From NCBI GenBank assembly GCA_965226245.1, contig CBDDCL010000015.1, positions 3,100,001 through 3,164,000 on the forward strand: a stretch of DNA of 64,000 bases, written 5' to 3'. Below are positions 26,416 through 35,058 of the stretch, in pieces (within the stretch, counting starts at the first letter, position 1; every line of letters starts with the position of its first letter). The notes under the pieces are model-generated. The model searched no databases and was not told the origin of the DNA. It saw only the letters and a program-made list of their open reading frames with translations. The stretch comes from CBDCYS01 sp965226245. GTDB lineage: Bacteria; Acidobacteriota; Terriglobia; Bryobacterales; UBA6623. Position numbers and translations under genes: made by a program.

Positions 26416-27207
26416 ATGATTAGAGCCCTTTTCAGTGCCGCCAGCGGAATGGTGGCACAGCAAATGAGCATCGACAACATCGCCCATAACTTGGCAAACT
26501 CTAACACGACTGGTTTCAAGCGGCGGCGGGTGGAATTTCAAGATCTGCTTTACCAGAACATCCTAGCTCCTGGAACCCAAGCCGGCCAGCAGACCGTCGT
26601 TCCTTCCGGCTTGCAACTCGGTCTGGGCACGCGTGTGGTGTCCAACGAAGTCATCTTCAAGCAAGGGGACTTCATCTCGACGGGCAACCCGCTTGACGTG
26701 GTGATCGAGGGTTCGGGTTTTTTCCAGGTGAGGATGCCCAGCGGAGAGTTGGCCTATAGCCGTGCCGGTTCTTTCCACCTGGACCGGGATGGGAATCTGG
26801 TGACCTCCTCCGGCGATCCCCTCGAGCCCAACATTACGATTCCTCGCGAGGCGATGGACATTACGATTGCCTCCGACGGCACAGTCAGCTACACGCAGGT
26901 CGGACAAATCGAAGCTCAACAAGCCGGGATCATTCAGCTTGCCGGTTTCCAGAACCCCGCCGGGTTGCTGGCACTCGGGCGAAATCTTTTTCAACCGACC
27001 CAAGCCTCCGGAGACGCCGTGCTGGGCCTGCCGGGTGGCCAGGAGGGACTCGGACGGCTCCAACAAGGATTCCTGGAGAGTTCCAACGTCAGCGTTGTTG
27101 AAGAGTTCATCGCGATGATCCTGAGCCAGCGGGCCTACGAAGCGAACGCCCGGGTGGTCAGGACAGCCGACGAAATGTACCAAGAAGCCAACAGTCTGAG
27201 CCGCTAG
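26416..27207 (+). CDS. flgG: Distal rod protein FlgG
   Basis: A 263-residue protein of canonical length. The N-terminus MIRALFSAASGMVAQQMSID runs into NLANSNTTGFKRRRVEFQD; central QGDFISTGNPLDVVIEGSGF; C-terminal EFIAMILSQRAYEANARVVR. It forms the distal rod through the P and L rings. A tandem array abuts its start codon. Confidence 0.97.
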   Translation: MIRALFSAASGMVAQQMSIDNIAHNLANSNTTGFKRRRVEFQDLLYQNILAPGTQAGQQTVVPSGLQLGLGTRVVSNEVIFKQGDFISTGNPLDVVIEGSGFFQVRMPSGELAYSRAGSFHLDRDGNLVTSSGDPLEPNITIPREAMDITIASDGTVSYTQVGQIEAQQAGIIQLAGFQNPAGLLALGRNLFQPTQASGDAVLGLPGGQEGLGRLQQGFLESSNVSVVEEFIAMILSQRAYEANARVVRTADEMYQEANSLSR

Positions 27208-27276
27208 GCCGCGCGATGAAGAGATTGGAACAGAGATGAAGAAGTGAAATGAAGAAATAGGACGTGACGACAAGAA

Positions 27277-28386
27277 ATGACAAGAAGAGATGAACAAGCC
27301 CGAGTTACCCAAGACGGCCGTGAGCCGGGACGTGGCGCAAGCTCTCAGCTTGCCGCGTCGAGACTCATCTCGACGCTTGGCCCCGCCCGTCTCCCCAACC
27401 TTCCCACCGTTGACTGCAGCAGACAAGCAACCGGCGCCAACCGGGAAGCGGCGTTCCGATCGTTTCTGCTGCTCGCATTGGTCATTGCAATCACGTTCGT
27501 CCCCGCAACCCAAGCCGCGAGCATCGTACGCCTTGCCCTCGAACACGATCGGCTGACCGCCGGCGATCTGGCGCGAGTCATTCCCGAATGGAAAGCAGCG
27601 CCCGCCCATGAACTCCTCGGCTTCGCTCCCCTGCCTGGCATTGACCGCAGGGTGCCAAAGGGACAACTGCTTGGCTGGGGCAAGCGTCTGGGTCTCGACC
27701 TCCAACCCGCCAGCCTGCCGGATGTCGTGCTCGTCTCGCGCCGCATACGCCAGCTGACCGAGGCTGAGGCGAAAGCGGCGCTGGCAGCAGCCATCGCCCA
27801 GCGGCACGGGCTCGACACCGCCCAAGTGCGGGTCGAGATACATGACTTTGAGACCTCTCCCGTGCCCACGGGCGCGCTCCGCTTCGAAGCGAATATCCCC
27901 CTTACTCAGCTCAATGAGCCCCGCCCGGTTCCCTTGCGTTGGAAAGACGGAGACGGGAGAAGCGCCACAATCTGGCTCAGAGCAACGGTTGCGGTAATGG
28001 GTCCTTACGCGGTGGCAAGTGAATCGTTGCAGGCGGGGACGACTCTCCAGCCTGAGGACTTTGTCTTCCAAACGGGTCCACTGCCTGGTGACCCAAAGAA
28101 ATATGTCACTACACCTCAACAAGTTATGAGCATGACCCTGAAGTATCCCTTGACGGAGGGGAAAGCATTACTTCGCAGCGCACTTGCCAGACACCGCACC
28201 GTGCGCCGAGGTGATCTCTTGGAGTTGCAACTAAAGTCTCGTGCCATCCAGTTGCGGGTTCCGGGACGAGCGGAGCAATCGGGCTCGGTCGGCGAGACCA
28301 TTGCCTGCCGCAACTTAGAGACGGGGCAAAGGATCAGCGCAGTCATCGTCGACTCCAAACACGCCGAAGTGGAGTGGATTCCATGA
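27277..28386 (+). CDS. flgA: P-ring assembly chaperone FlgA
   Basis: A 369-residue protein in the assigned frame. The signal peptide core (SFLLLALVIAITFVPATQA) begins only at about residue 62. The preceding leader codes through a 46-bp double palindrome (27331-27376), so the real start may be later. The C-terminal SAF-type domain is clear (VASESLQAGTTLQPEDFVFQ, then LLRSALARHRTVRRGDLLEL). FlgA helps FlgI assemble in the periplasm. Its stop overlaps flgH (ATGA). Confidence 0.9.
   Translation: MTRRDEQARVTQDGREPGRGASSQLAASRLISTLGPARLPNLPTVDCSRQATGANREAAFRSFLLLALVIAITFVPATQAASIVRLALEHDRLTAGDLARVIPEWKAAPAHELLGFAPLPGIDRRVPKGQLLGWGKRLGLDLQPASLPDVVLVSRRIRQLTEAEAKAALAAAIAQRHGLDTAQVRVEIHDFETSPVPTGALRFEANIPLTQLNEPRPVPLRWKDGDGRSATIWLRATVAVMGPYAVASESLQAGTTLQPEDFVFQTGPLPGDPKKYVTTPQQVMSMTLKYPLTEGKALLRSALARHRTVRRGDLLELQLKSRAIQLRVPGRAEQSGSVGETIACRNLETGQRISAVIVDSKHAEVEWIP
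27331..27376. repeat. 46-bp double-palindrome repeat in the flgA leader
   Basis: Two hairpins in tandem: GCAAGCT-CTC-AGCTTGC and GCGTCGAGA-CTCA-TCTCGACGC. It is identical over 46 bp to 29161-29206 in flgI, but translated there in another frame. Confidence 0.85.
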
Positions 28387-29078
28387 ATCTTCCCCGTCTA
28401 GGCCGGATCTCGCCAGCGTTGCTGCTAGCGTGCGTGTTGCCGCTGCCGGCCGCCTTTGCGCAAAAGAGCCAAGACTCGCTTCGCCGCCATATAGAGGAGT
28501 CGCTGACCGCCACCCGATACGGAAAGTACTCCAAAGGCTCGCTTTATACCGACCGGTCCTACTTGTCCGAGCTTGGGCGCGATCCGAAAGCCGCGGTTGT
28601 CGGTGATCTAGTGACGATTCGAGTGGTTGAACAAGCGAGTGCGCTGACCACCGGTGCAAGCTCATCCTCCCGCAGCTCGGAAGCGAACCACTCGATCGGT
28701 TCGTTGCTCGGTACCCTCAATCCCGCTGGAACGTTAGCGAACCTGGCCCGATCGAAAGGCGAAAGCACGCTGGACGGGCAGGGCACCACGAGCCGCCGTA
28801 CCAGCGTCACCGCGACCATTACCGCGCATGTCACCCACGTGATGCCGAACGGCAACCTGGTCATCGAGGGCATCAAGGAAGTTCTCGTCAATTCTGAAAG
28901 GCAGGTTGTCTGGCTGCGCGGCATGGCCCGACAAGTAGATCTGTTGCCCGACAACAGCGTCCGCTCGGACCGCATCGCCATGATGGAGCTTCGCATCAAC
29001 GGCAAGGGAGTCGTCAACGACGCCATTCGCCGGCCCAACTTATTGATGCGCATCTTCAAGAAAGTACTACCGTTTTAG
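28383..29078 (+). CDS. flgH: L-ring protein FlgH
   Basis: The start ATG 28383 overlaps the flgA stop (ATGA), giving 231 residues. The leader contains LLLAC (Cys17), a possible lipobox, though a signal peptidase I site after AFA is also possible. Typical FlgH blocks are VGDLVTIRVVEQASALTTG, ITAHVTHVMPNGNLVIEGIK and MMELRINGKGVVNDA. It forms the outer-membrane L-ring. Confidence 0.95.
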   Translation: MNLPRLGRISPALLLACVLPLPAAFAQKSQDSLRRHIEESLTATRYGKYSKGSLYTDRSYLSELGRDPKAAVVGDLVTIRVVEQASALTTGASSSSRSSEANHSIGSLLGTLNPAGTLANLARSKGESTLDGQGTTSRRTSVTATITAHVTHVMPNGNLVIEGIKEVLVNSERQVVWLRGMARQVDLLPDNSVRSDRIAMMELRINGKGVVNDAIRRPNLLMRIFKKVLPF

Positions 29079-29096
29079 CCGCTAGACTGAGCCGCC

Positions 29097-30308
29097 ATGC
29101 AAACTAACGATCTAAATTCCGCGGACCACGCGAATCGCCCCAAAGTCTTCAAGCCCCCACCGTGGCGCAAGCTCTCAGCTTGCCGCGTCGAGACTCATCT
29201 CGACGCCAGCACCGCGGCCTTGTTGCTGCTTGCCGTTGTCGCCGCGCTTCTAGCCTTCGCCCAACCCGCCCGCGCCGCTCGCCTCAAAGACGTGGCGTCC
29301 ATCGAAGGCGTCCGAGACAACATGCTGCTCGGCTATGGCCTCGTCGTCGGCCTCAATGGGACAGGCGACCGCCAGCAGACCGTGTTTTCGACACAGAGTT
29401 TGTCCAATCTGCTGCAAAAGATGGGAGTCAACGTCCCGCCCACGGCCTTGCGAGTCAACAACATTGCCGCTGTGATGGTCACCGCCAGCCTGCCCGCGTT
29501 CGCCACGCCGGGCGCCAAGATCGACGTCACCGTCTCTTCGATCGGTGATGCCGCCACTCTGCAAGGAGGAATGTTGCTGCTGACTTCGCTCAAGGCGGCA
29601 AACGGGGAAGTCTACGCAGTCGCGCAGGGGGCGCTTTCGATAGGGGGATTCAGCGCCGGACGGGGCGGAAGCGGAGTTCAGGTGAACCATCCCACCGTGG
29701 GGCGGATACCGGACGGCGGCCGGGTGGAGAAGGCCGCCCCGACCCTCGACCCCAATCCCGCGGGATTCCGGTTGCAACTGCGCCGTCCCGACTTTGTCAC
29801 CGCGTCGCGGCTGGCCGAGGTCCTCAACAAGCAGTTTGCCACGCCCATCGCTCGGGCCGAAAACGCGGCAACCGTGATGGTCACCATGCCTCCGGACTAC
29901 CGCCACGAACCAGTGAAGTTTATCGCTCTGATCGACCGCCTGGAAGTGCCCACCGATCGCCGCGCGGTCGTGGTCCTCAACGAACGCACCGGTACGGTTG
30001 TGATCGGCAACAACGTAACGATCGCGCCCGTGGCCGTACTTCATGGCAACCTGACCGTCCAAATTGTCACCGACTTCGTTGTTTCACAACCCGCGCCCCT
30101 GTCGAGCGGCGAAACGGTCGTCGCCCCGCGGGTGGGAGTGGAGGTCACCGAGGACCAGGCGCGCCAGGTTGTGCTGAAAAAGGGCGCCAGTATCGAGGAA
30201 CTCGTGAAGGCCTTGATGTCGATCGGGTCCACGCCGCGCGACATCATCGCCATCATGCAGAGCATCGCGGCCGCCGGCTCGCTCGATGCCGCGTTGGAGG
30301 TGATTTAG
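29097..30308 (+). CDS. flgI: P-ring protein FlgI
   Basis: A 403-residue protein. The mature FlgI begins ARLKDVASIEGVRDNMLLGY and continues through LNGTGD, NIAAVMVTASLPAFATPGAK and a C-terminal SIEELVKALMSIG. The signal peptide core LLLLAVVAALLAFAQPARA is preceded by basic residues encoded by a 46-bp repeat (29161-29206). No ATG lies between repeat and core, so the repeat appears to be translated as the n-region. The repeat is shared with flgA. Confidence 0.95.
   Translation: MQTNDLNSADHANRPKVFKPPPWRKLSACRVETHLDASTAALLLLAVVAALLAFAQPARAARLKDVASIEGVRDNMLLGYGLVVGLNGTGDRQQTVFSTQSLSNLLQKMGVNVPPTALRVNNIAAVMVTASLPAFATPGAKIDVTVSSIGDAATLQGGMLLLTSLKAANGEVYAVAQGALSIGGFSAGRGGSGVQVNHPTVGRIPDGGRVEKAAPTLDPNPAGFRLQLRRPDFVTASRLAEVLNKQFATPIARAENAATVMVTMPPDYRHEPVKFIALIDRLEVPTDRRAVVVLNERTGTVVIGNNVTIAPVAVLHGNLTVQIVTDFVVSQPAPLSSGETVVAPRVGVEVTEDQARQVVLKKGASIEELVKALMSIGSTPRDIIAIMQSIAAAGSLDAALEVI
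29161..29206. repeat. 46-bp double-palindrome repeat in the flgI leader
   Basis: Identical to 27331-27376. In flgI it is read in the frame giving WRKLSACRVETHLDA, upstream of the signal-peptide core. Confidence 0.85.
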
Positions 30309-30632
30309 GTGCACATCCCCTCTCCAGCACAGTTTCTTCCGGCCTTGCTGGAAGCCAGGCCCGAATTCAAGACAACCCGCGTGGAAGACGCCGCCCAAGA
30401 ATTCGAGGCGATGCTGATCGGACTGCTGCTCAAGAGCGCACGGGAAGCGGGAAGCGTGTTCGGCGACGAGGACAAGATGACGGGTGGAGAAGGGTACCTC
30501 GAGCTAGCCGAGCAGCAATTGGCCAAAACCTTGGCCGACAGCGGACTTCTCGGCTTCAGCCGGTTGCTGTTGCAAGATATCAAACGCCTCGAACAACACC
30601 ATGGACCGGCAACAGACAGCCAAGCGGATTAA
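30309..30632 (+). CDS. flgJ: FlgJ-like rod-binding protein, without hydrolase domain
   Basis: A 107-residue protein starting GTG two bases after the flgI stop. It shows the rod-binding signature (DAAQEFEAMLIGLLLKSARE, then GGEGYLELAEQQLAKTLADS). The muramidase domain of enterobacterial FlgJ is absent, as in many phyla, so another enzyme must open the cell wall. Its stop codon lies within an 8-bp array. Confidence 0.88.
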   Translation: MHIPSPAQFLPALLEARPEFKTTRVEDAAQEFEAMLIGLLLKSAREAGSVFGDEDKMTGGEGYLELAEQQLAKTLADSGLLGFSRLLLQDIKRLEQHHGPATDSQAD

Positions 30633-30660
30633 CGGTTCAACAGCTCAACGGCTCAACGGA
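30629..30660 (+). repeat. 8-bp tandem array after flgJ
   Basis: Four octamers (TTAACGGT, TCAACAGC, TCAACGGC, TCAACGGA) that include the flgJ stop codon. Confidence 0.7.
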
Positions 30661-30682
30661 TCCTCACATCTTCCGATTTTCT

Positions 30683-30690
30683 GCCGATAA
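30683..30690 (+). promoter_or_regulatory. Candidate sigma-28 -10 box of the flgM operon
   Basis: GCCGATAA is a perfect match to the sigma-28 -10 consensus, 36 bp before the flgM ATG. No good TAAAGTTT-like -35 is seen at the expected distance. A small hairpin (GACCG-TTTTAT-CGGTC) follows. Confidence 0.5.
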
Positions 30691-30726
30691 GATGATCGAG
30701 ACCGTTTTATCGGTCCCCAAGACTCT

Positions 30727-31020
30727 ATGAGAATCGACGACAATCTCGCCTCATCCAGCGACGTGCAGTCGACACAAGTCGGCAAAGCACAGCAGCTTCA
30801 AGTCGAGCAGAACGCCAAGCAGAAGCAGACGGAGTCCGCGAAAGACTCCGTTAGTTTGTCGCCGTTTGGCAGCGACCTGGCTCAGGCGATCAATAATGAC
30901 CCGCCCGAAGTCATTCAGCAGATCGATCAGCTTCGGCGGGCCGTCAACAACGGCACGTTCAACGTCCCGGCCGATCAAGTGGCGCGAGCGGTTGTGAACG
31001 GCGTGGTGCAGGGAGAGTAG
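30727..31020 (+). CDS. flgM: Anti-sigma-28 factor FlgM
   Basis: A 97-residue protein. The polar N-terminus rich in Gln and Ser, then DSVSLSPFGSDLAQAI, is followed by a helical C-terminus with IDQLRRAVNNGTFNVPADQVA, the classical FlgM signature. It binds FliA until the hook is complete and FlgM is exported. It is placed first in the late operon flgM-flgN-flgK-flgL. Confidence 0.93.
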   Translation: MRIDDNLASSSDVQSTQVGKAQQLQVEQNAKQKQTESAKDSVSLSPFGSDLAQAINNDPPEVIQQIDQLRRAVNNGTFNVPADQVARAVVNGVVQGE

Positions 31021-31049
31021 TCCGCGGCTCGCGGGAAGCAGGAGCGCCT

Positions 31050-31406
31050 ATGAACGCTTCGAGCATTGATGAAGCAAGACACGACCTGGAAAAGGCGCTG
31101 GTCCTCATGCGAGAGGCCCGCTTCCGCGAACTAGCGGCCCACGCCGAGCAGATGAACCGCCACGTCGTGGCTCTTGAGCAGTTGAAGGAGGGTATCGAGG
31201 CGGCCCAAGGCACAGGAGACTCTCCCGAAATCGGGCCTGCCTGTGAAGTGCTCAAGGAGCGTCTTCATCTTGTTTCTGAAGTGCTGCGCCACGGGGCAAT
31301 GGTGGAGTGCGGGCTGCGTGAAATCGAGCTGGCCTTCACGACGAGTTATTCCAAAAATGGATATACGGCGCCTTCCCATAGCTCCCGTTTGAGCGCGGAG
31401 GCCTGA
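31050..31406 (+). CDS. flgN: FlgN-like export chaperone for FlgK/FlgL
   Basis: A 118-residue, mostly helical protein (residues 8-95, heptad-like Leu/Ala pattern). Identity rests on size, helical character and position between flgM and flgK. It ends 2 bp before flgK. Confidence 0.7.
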   Translation: MNASSIDEARHDLEKALVLMREARFRELAAHAEQMNRHVVALEQLKEGIEAAQGTGDSPEIGPACEVLKERLHLVSEVLRHGAMVECGLREIELAFTTSYSKNGYTAPSHSSRLSAEA

Positions 31407-31408
31407 GA

Positions 31409-33415
31409 ATGGGAACCCTTTCAGGGGCTCTGCGATCGGCGACTCGCACGCTGTCCTCTTTTTCCGAAGCCCTTTCGGTCATCCAGAACAACATTGCCAA
31501 TGCCGCCACGCCGGGATATGCCCGCCAGCGGGTCTCCCTCGCGCCCGTGGTCACGCCTTCCGGACTCTCGCTCGGCGTCGAAGTCCAGCAGGTGCAGAGC
31601 TTGCGCGATCACTTGCTCGACTTCCAGGTCTTGTTAGGGAGACAGTCGGCTTCGCTTTTCGAGAAAAAACAACAGATCTTCCAGCAAGTCGAGCCCATCT
31701 TCAATCTGAGTGGCGAGCGCGGCATCAATGGAGCGGTCGACAAGTTATTCTCGGCCTTCTCGGCATTGTCCGTGTCGCCGGGAGACTTCAATCTCAGACG
31801 GGGAGTGATCAACGCCGCCGGAGAGGTCGTCGACTCGGTGCAGTCTACTTTCACCTCTCTCTCCCGCCAGTCAGTCAGTCTCGAGGGCGAGGCTCGCAGC
31901 ACGGTGGGGCGCATCAACGGACTGCTGGAACAAGTCGCCCAGCTAGCGGCGCTGGGGACCAACTCGGCGACAGGCCAGAATTTCGCTGCTGATACTCGCC
32001 TGAATCAGATCTTGGACGAGTTGTCCGGCCTCATCAACTTCACCCTGATCCACCAGAGCGATGGCACTTTGACGCTTGTCACCGGAGGCGGGGAAGCCCT
32101 GGTCGTGGGAACGACCGTGCGCCGTCTGGCGGTGAGCGTCACCGAACCGGCGATCGCCATTCTGGATGAAGACGGGCGTGACATCACGGCGGGCATCGAG
32201 TCACAAGGGGGCTCGCTGGGGGCCATCCTCGAACTCAGGAATCAGAAACTGCCCGAGTACCTCGACCAGGTCAGCCGCATCGCCAAAGCCGTGGCTGACC
32301 GCGTCAACGAACAGCACGCTCTCGGGGTTGACGTCAGCGGAGCCGTGGGTGGATCGATTTTCAACTACCAGACCTCCTTTGTGCTGGGTTCAGGACGAAC
32401 GGCGGGCACGGCCGGAGCAGCAACACCCGCGCCTCCCGTGAGCGTGGATGTGACCTTTTCAGGCGGAGTCACGGGCTCGATCAGCGCCGCGCTCGACAGC
32501 TTCTTTGTTGCCTCGGCGGCGCCGAGTGCGGCGTCAGCGGGAGATACGATCTCGGTCACTTTCACGAGCGCCGACGGTGAAATCGAAAGAACCATTACAA
32601 CGAGCCCGCTTCTCGGCGGCGAATCAACGGCGGATCTTGTCACGCGTCTGAACGACCAGATTGCGGTGGATCCCGAACTAGCGGGGAAAATCACGTTTTC
32701 CGGCAGCGGCGGGAACATCAAGCTGGTGCTGTCAGAGACGGCCGGGCAGGGCTTTAGTTTCAGCTCGGCGACAAGCAACCCAGCCTTCACCACGGGGCTC
32801 GAAAGCGGCGGCGCCTTAGGAGGGCATTCGGCGGCTGAGATCGCCGCCGCCCTCAATGCGCAAGTTGCGCTCGACCCCGGCTTGGCCGCCGCCGGAATCC
32901 GTTTCGTCGATGTCGCGGGCGAACTCAAGCTGGACGGCGATGTGGCGTTCGACTACACCGTCAGCGACAACGATCCGGCTGCGGCCGGGTTTGCGTCCGG
33001 GCTGGCCGGGTCCGGTTCCGCTGGGGGCGCGGTCGCCGCGAACTCGCTACGGCTGGCCGGCTTGAGCCCCGCCAAGATCGCCGCCGGAGCGCCGGGCTCC
33101 CCGAGCGGCAACGAGAACGCCCTGGCACTGGCGGCTCTTGCGAATGCCGGCCTCGTAAACGGGGTCACGCATACCGAGGCTTACGCCGCTCTGGTGAGTG
33201 ATGTCGGCCAGGCAAGCTCGGCCGCATCCTCGCAACTCGACACCCAAAATCAGATCTTGTTTACGGCGCAGGCTCTGCGAGACAGCTTTTCCGGCGTCGA
33301 TATTAACGAGGAAGCGATTCACTTGCTGGAGTTCCAGCAGGCGTTCCAGGCGACAACTCGGGTGATCCAGGTGATCGATTCGCTGATCAGCGAGATCTTG
33401 GGGCTGCTGAGGTAG
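31409..33415 (+). CDS. flgK: Hook-associated protein 1, FlgK
   Basis: A 668-residue protein. The N-terminus ALSVIQNNIANAATPGYARQ and the C-terminus INEEAIHLLEFQQAFQATTR are diagnostic for FlgK. Residues about 326-540 are an inserted domain beginning GSGRTAG and ending GFASGLAG. This domain is homologous to inserts in FlgL (192-411) and FliD (148-358). It forms the first junction ring between hook and filament. Confidence 0.95.
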   Translation: MGTLSGALRSATRTLSSFSEALSVIQNNIANAATPGYARQRVSLAPVVTPSGLSLGVEVQQVQSLRDHLLDFQVLLGRQSASLFEKKQQIFQQVEPIFNLSGERGINGAVDKLFSAFSALSVSPGDFNLRRGVINAAGEVVDSVQSTFTSLSRQSVSLEGEARSTVGRINGLLEQVAQLAALGTNSATGQNFAADTRLNQILDELSGLINFTLIHQSDGTLTLVTGGGEALVVGTTVRRLAVSVTEPAIAILDEDGRDITAGIESQGGSLGAILELRNQKLPEYLDQVSRIAKAVADRVNEQHALGVDVSGAVGGSIFNYQTSFVLGSGRTAGTAGAATPAPPVSVDVTFSGGVTGSISAALDSFFVASAAPSAASAGDTISVTFTSADGEIERTITTSPLLGGESTADLVTRLNDQIAVDPELAGKITFSGSGGNIKLVLSETAGQGFSFSSATSNPAFTTGLESGGALGGHSAAEIAAALNAQVALDPGLAAAGIRFVDVAGELKLDGDVAFDYTVSDNDPAAAGFASGLAGSGSAGGAVAANSLRLAGLSPAKIAAGAPGSPSGNENALALAALANAGLVNGVTHTEAYAALVSDVGQASSAASSQLDTQNQILFTAQALRDSFSGVDINEEAIHLLEFQQAFQATTRVIQVIDSLISEILGLLR

Positions 33416-33419
33416 ACGC

Positions 33420-34985
33420 ATGCGAACCACGTTTCTATCGCAAGGACGCCAAACACTCATCAATCTCCAGTTGGCTCAGGCGCGCAAGCAGCGCGCCACG
33501 CAACAGGTTGCTTCCGGGCTGCGCGTGACCAAGCCATCCGACTCGCCGAATGACGCAGCCGGCATTGTAAAAACCCGCACCGACTTGCGTCTGATCGAGC
33601 AATTCAAGTTGAACTTGGAACAGGTGCGGGCCGAGTTGAAGGCGGTCGACGGGGCGCTCTCGCAAGCCGGTGATGTTCTGAACCGCGCCGCTACGCTGGC
33701 GGCTCAAGCAGCAAACGACGCCCAGGAATCAGCCCAAAGCTCCCGGGATGTCATCAGCGGAGAAATCGAGGGGATTTTCCGGCATTTGGTGTCCATTGCC
33801 AATTCGACTCACTCGGGCAAGTTCGTGTTCGGCGGAAGCACCAATGACATCACTCCGTTTGTTATCGATCCCAGCAGCCCGGACGGCGTTGTTTACCAGG
33901 GTGATTCCGGCAGCCGGCGGATTACCTTTCCCGACGGGCGTCCAGCGCAGGTTTCATTGTCTGGTGACAGCGTTTTCGCCCAGCCGGAGCTTTTCTTAGG
34001 GTCAGGCAGGACGCCCTATACGGCTGGGATTTTGCCTCCCAGTCCGCCCCTTGGAATCGGCGTGGCTTTCTCTGGCGATGTCGATGCCGTCTTAAGCGTC
34101 GACGTGCCTGGTTTTTTCGTCGCGGCGGCTCCCCCTGGCGTTCCCGCGGGAGGGGAAACGATCAGCGTCGCGTTCACGAGCAGTGATGGAACCATCAGCG
34201 GCAACATCACGACGGCGGCTCTTCCCGCGGCAGCAGACACGCTTCAAATCGCCGCGGCTCTCAATACGGCCCTTGCGGCCGACGCCCAACTCAGCGGTGG
34301 TTTTACCTTCAGTTCCGCTGATGGGACTGGAAGCGGGCCTCTCAAGCTGGTCCAGAGCGACACTTTGGGAGTCGGTTTCTCGTTCACCTCGACTGCCACG
34401 GGGGGGCTTACTTCCGGCCTCGAGTCAGGAGGCTTGGTCGGCGGGCAATCGGCCCCCGAGATTGCTTCCTTGCTGAACGCCGCTGCCGCGGGCAACCCGC
34501 AACTGACCACCGCGAATATCCAATTCTCCGCTGTCAACGGGGAGATTCAGGTCGACGGCGACGTGGACTTTACGATTAACGCGGTTGATTTCGACCGCGG
34601 GACCGGCTTCGTCTCCGGGCTAGCCGGGACGCACAACGTTGGCGGCACGCGCGGCGCGAACGTTTTCGGCGTACTCAACCAACTGATTGCTGACCTAAAA
34701 AATAACAACCAAGCCGGTATCTCGCAGGGGGTCTCCGGGTTGCGCCGCGCCATCGAGCACATCAGCGGCTCGCAAAGCTTTTACGGCAGCACCCAGCGCC
34801 AAGTCGACCTGACCCTTGGAAACCTGTCTTCGCTGAACGTCGTCAACCAGCAGCGCCTCTCCCAGCACCGGGATGCCGACCTGATCAGCGCCATTTCAGA
34901 CATGATCTCCAGTTCCACCGCCGAGCAATTCGCCCTTCAGGTCGCCTCCCGCCAGCAGCCGACGCTGCTCGATCTGCTGGCCTGA
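33420..34985 (+). CDS. flgL: Hook-associated protein 3, FlgL
   Basis: A 521-residue protein, longer than the usual 300-400. The N-terminal flagellin-like domain (QVASGLRVTKPSDSPNDAAG) and the C-terminal helix are separated by the shared insert at residues about 192-411 (GSGRTPY to GTGFVSGLAG). It starts 4 bp after flgK and forms the second junction ring. Confidence 0.94.
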   Translation: MRTTFLSQGRQTLINLQLAQARKQRATQQVASGLRVTKPSDSPNDAAGIVKTRTDLRLIEQFKLNLEQVRAELKAVDGALSQAGDVLNRAATLAAQAANDAQESAQSSRDVISGEIEGIFRHLVSIANSTHSGKFVFGGSTNDITPFVIDPSSPDGVVYQGDSGSRRITFPDGRPAQVSLSGDSVFAQPELFLGSGRTPYTAGILPPSPPLGIGVAFSGDVDAVLSVDVPGFFVAAAPPGVPAGGETISVAFTSSDGTISGNITTAALPAAADTLQIAAALNTALAADAQLSGGFTFSSADGTGSGPLKLVQSDTLGVGFSFTSTATGGLTSGLESGGLVGGQSAPEIASLLNAAAAGNPQLTTANIQFSAVNGEIQVDGDVDFTINAVDFDRGTGFVSGLAGTHNVGGTRGANVFGVLNQLIADLKNNNQAGISQGVSGLRRAIEHISGSQSFYGSTQRQVDLTLGNLSSLNVVNQQRLSQHRDADLISAISDMISSSTAEQFALQVASRQQPTLLDLLA

Positions 34986-35026
34986 CGTTTTTGGATTTCG
35001 CTCGCGCGGGCGACCCGAAAACGCCG
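34986..35026. terminator. Possible terminator downstream of flgL
   Basis: An imperfect hairpin with CGTTTTTGG and CCGAAAACG arms around a TCGCTCG/CGGGCGA inner stem. It could end transcription from both sides. Weak evidence. Confidence 0.3.
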
Positions 35027-35058
35027 TTGCTAGGCGGGACATCGTTTGCCCTCGAATG

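Noticed and set aside
26563..28122. 519-residue frame antisense to flgG and flgA
   Set aside because: It spans two well-identified genes and the gap between them. No similarity to any known protein.
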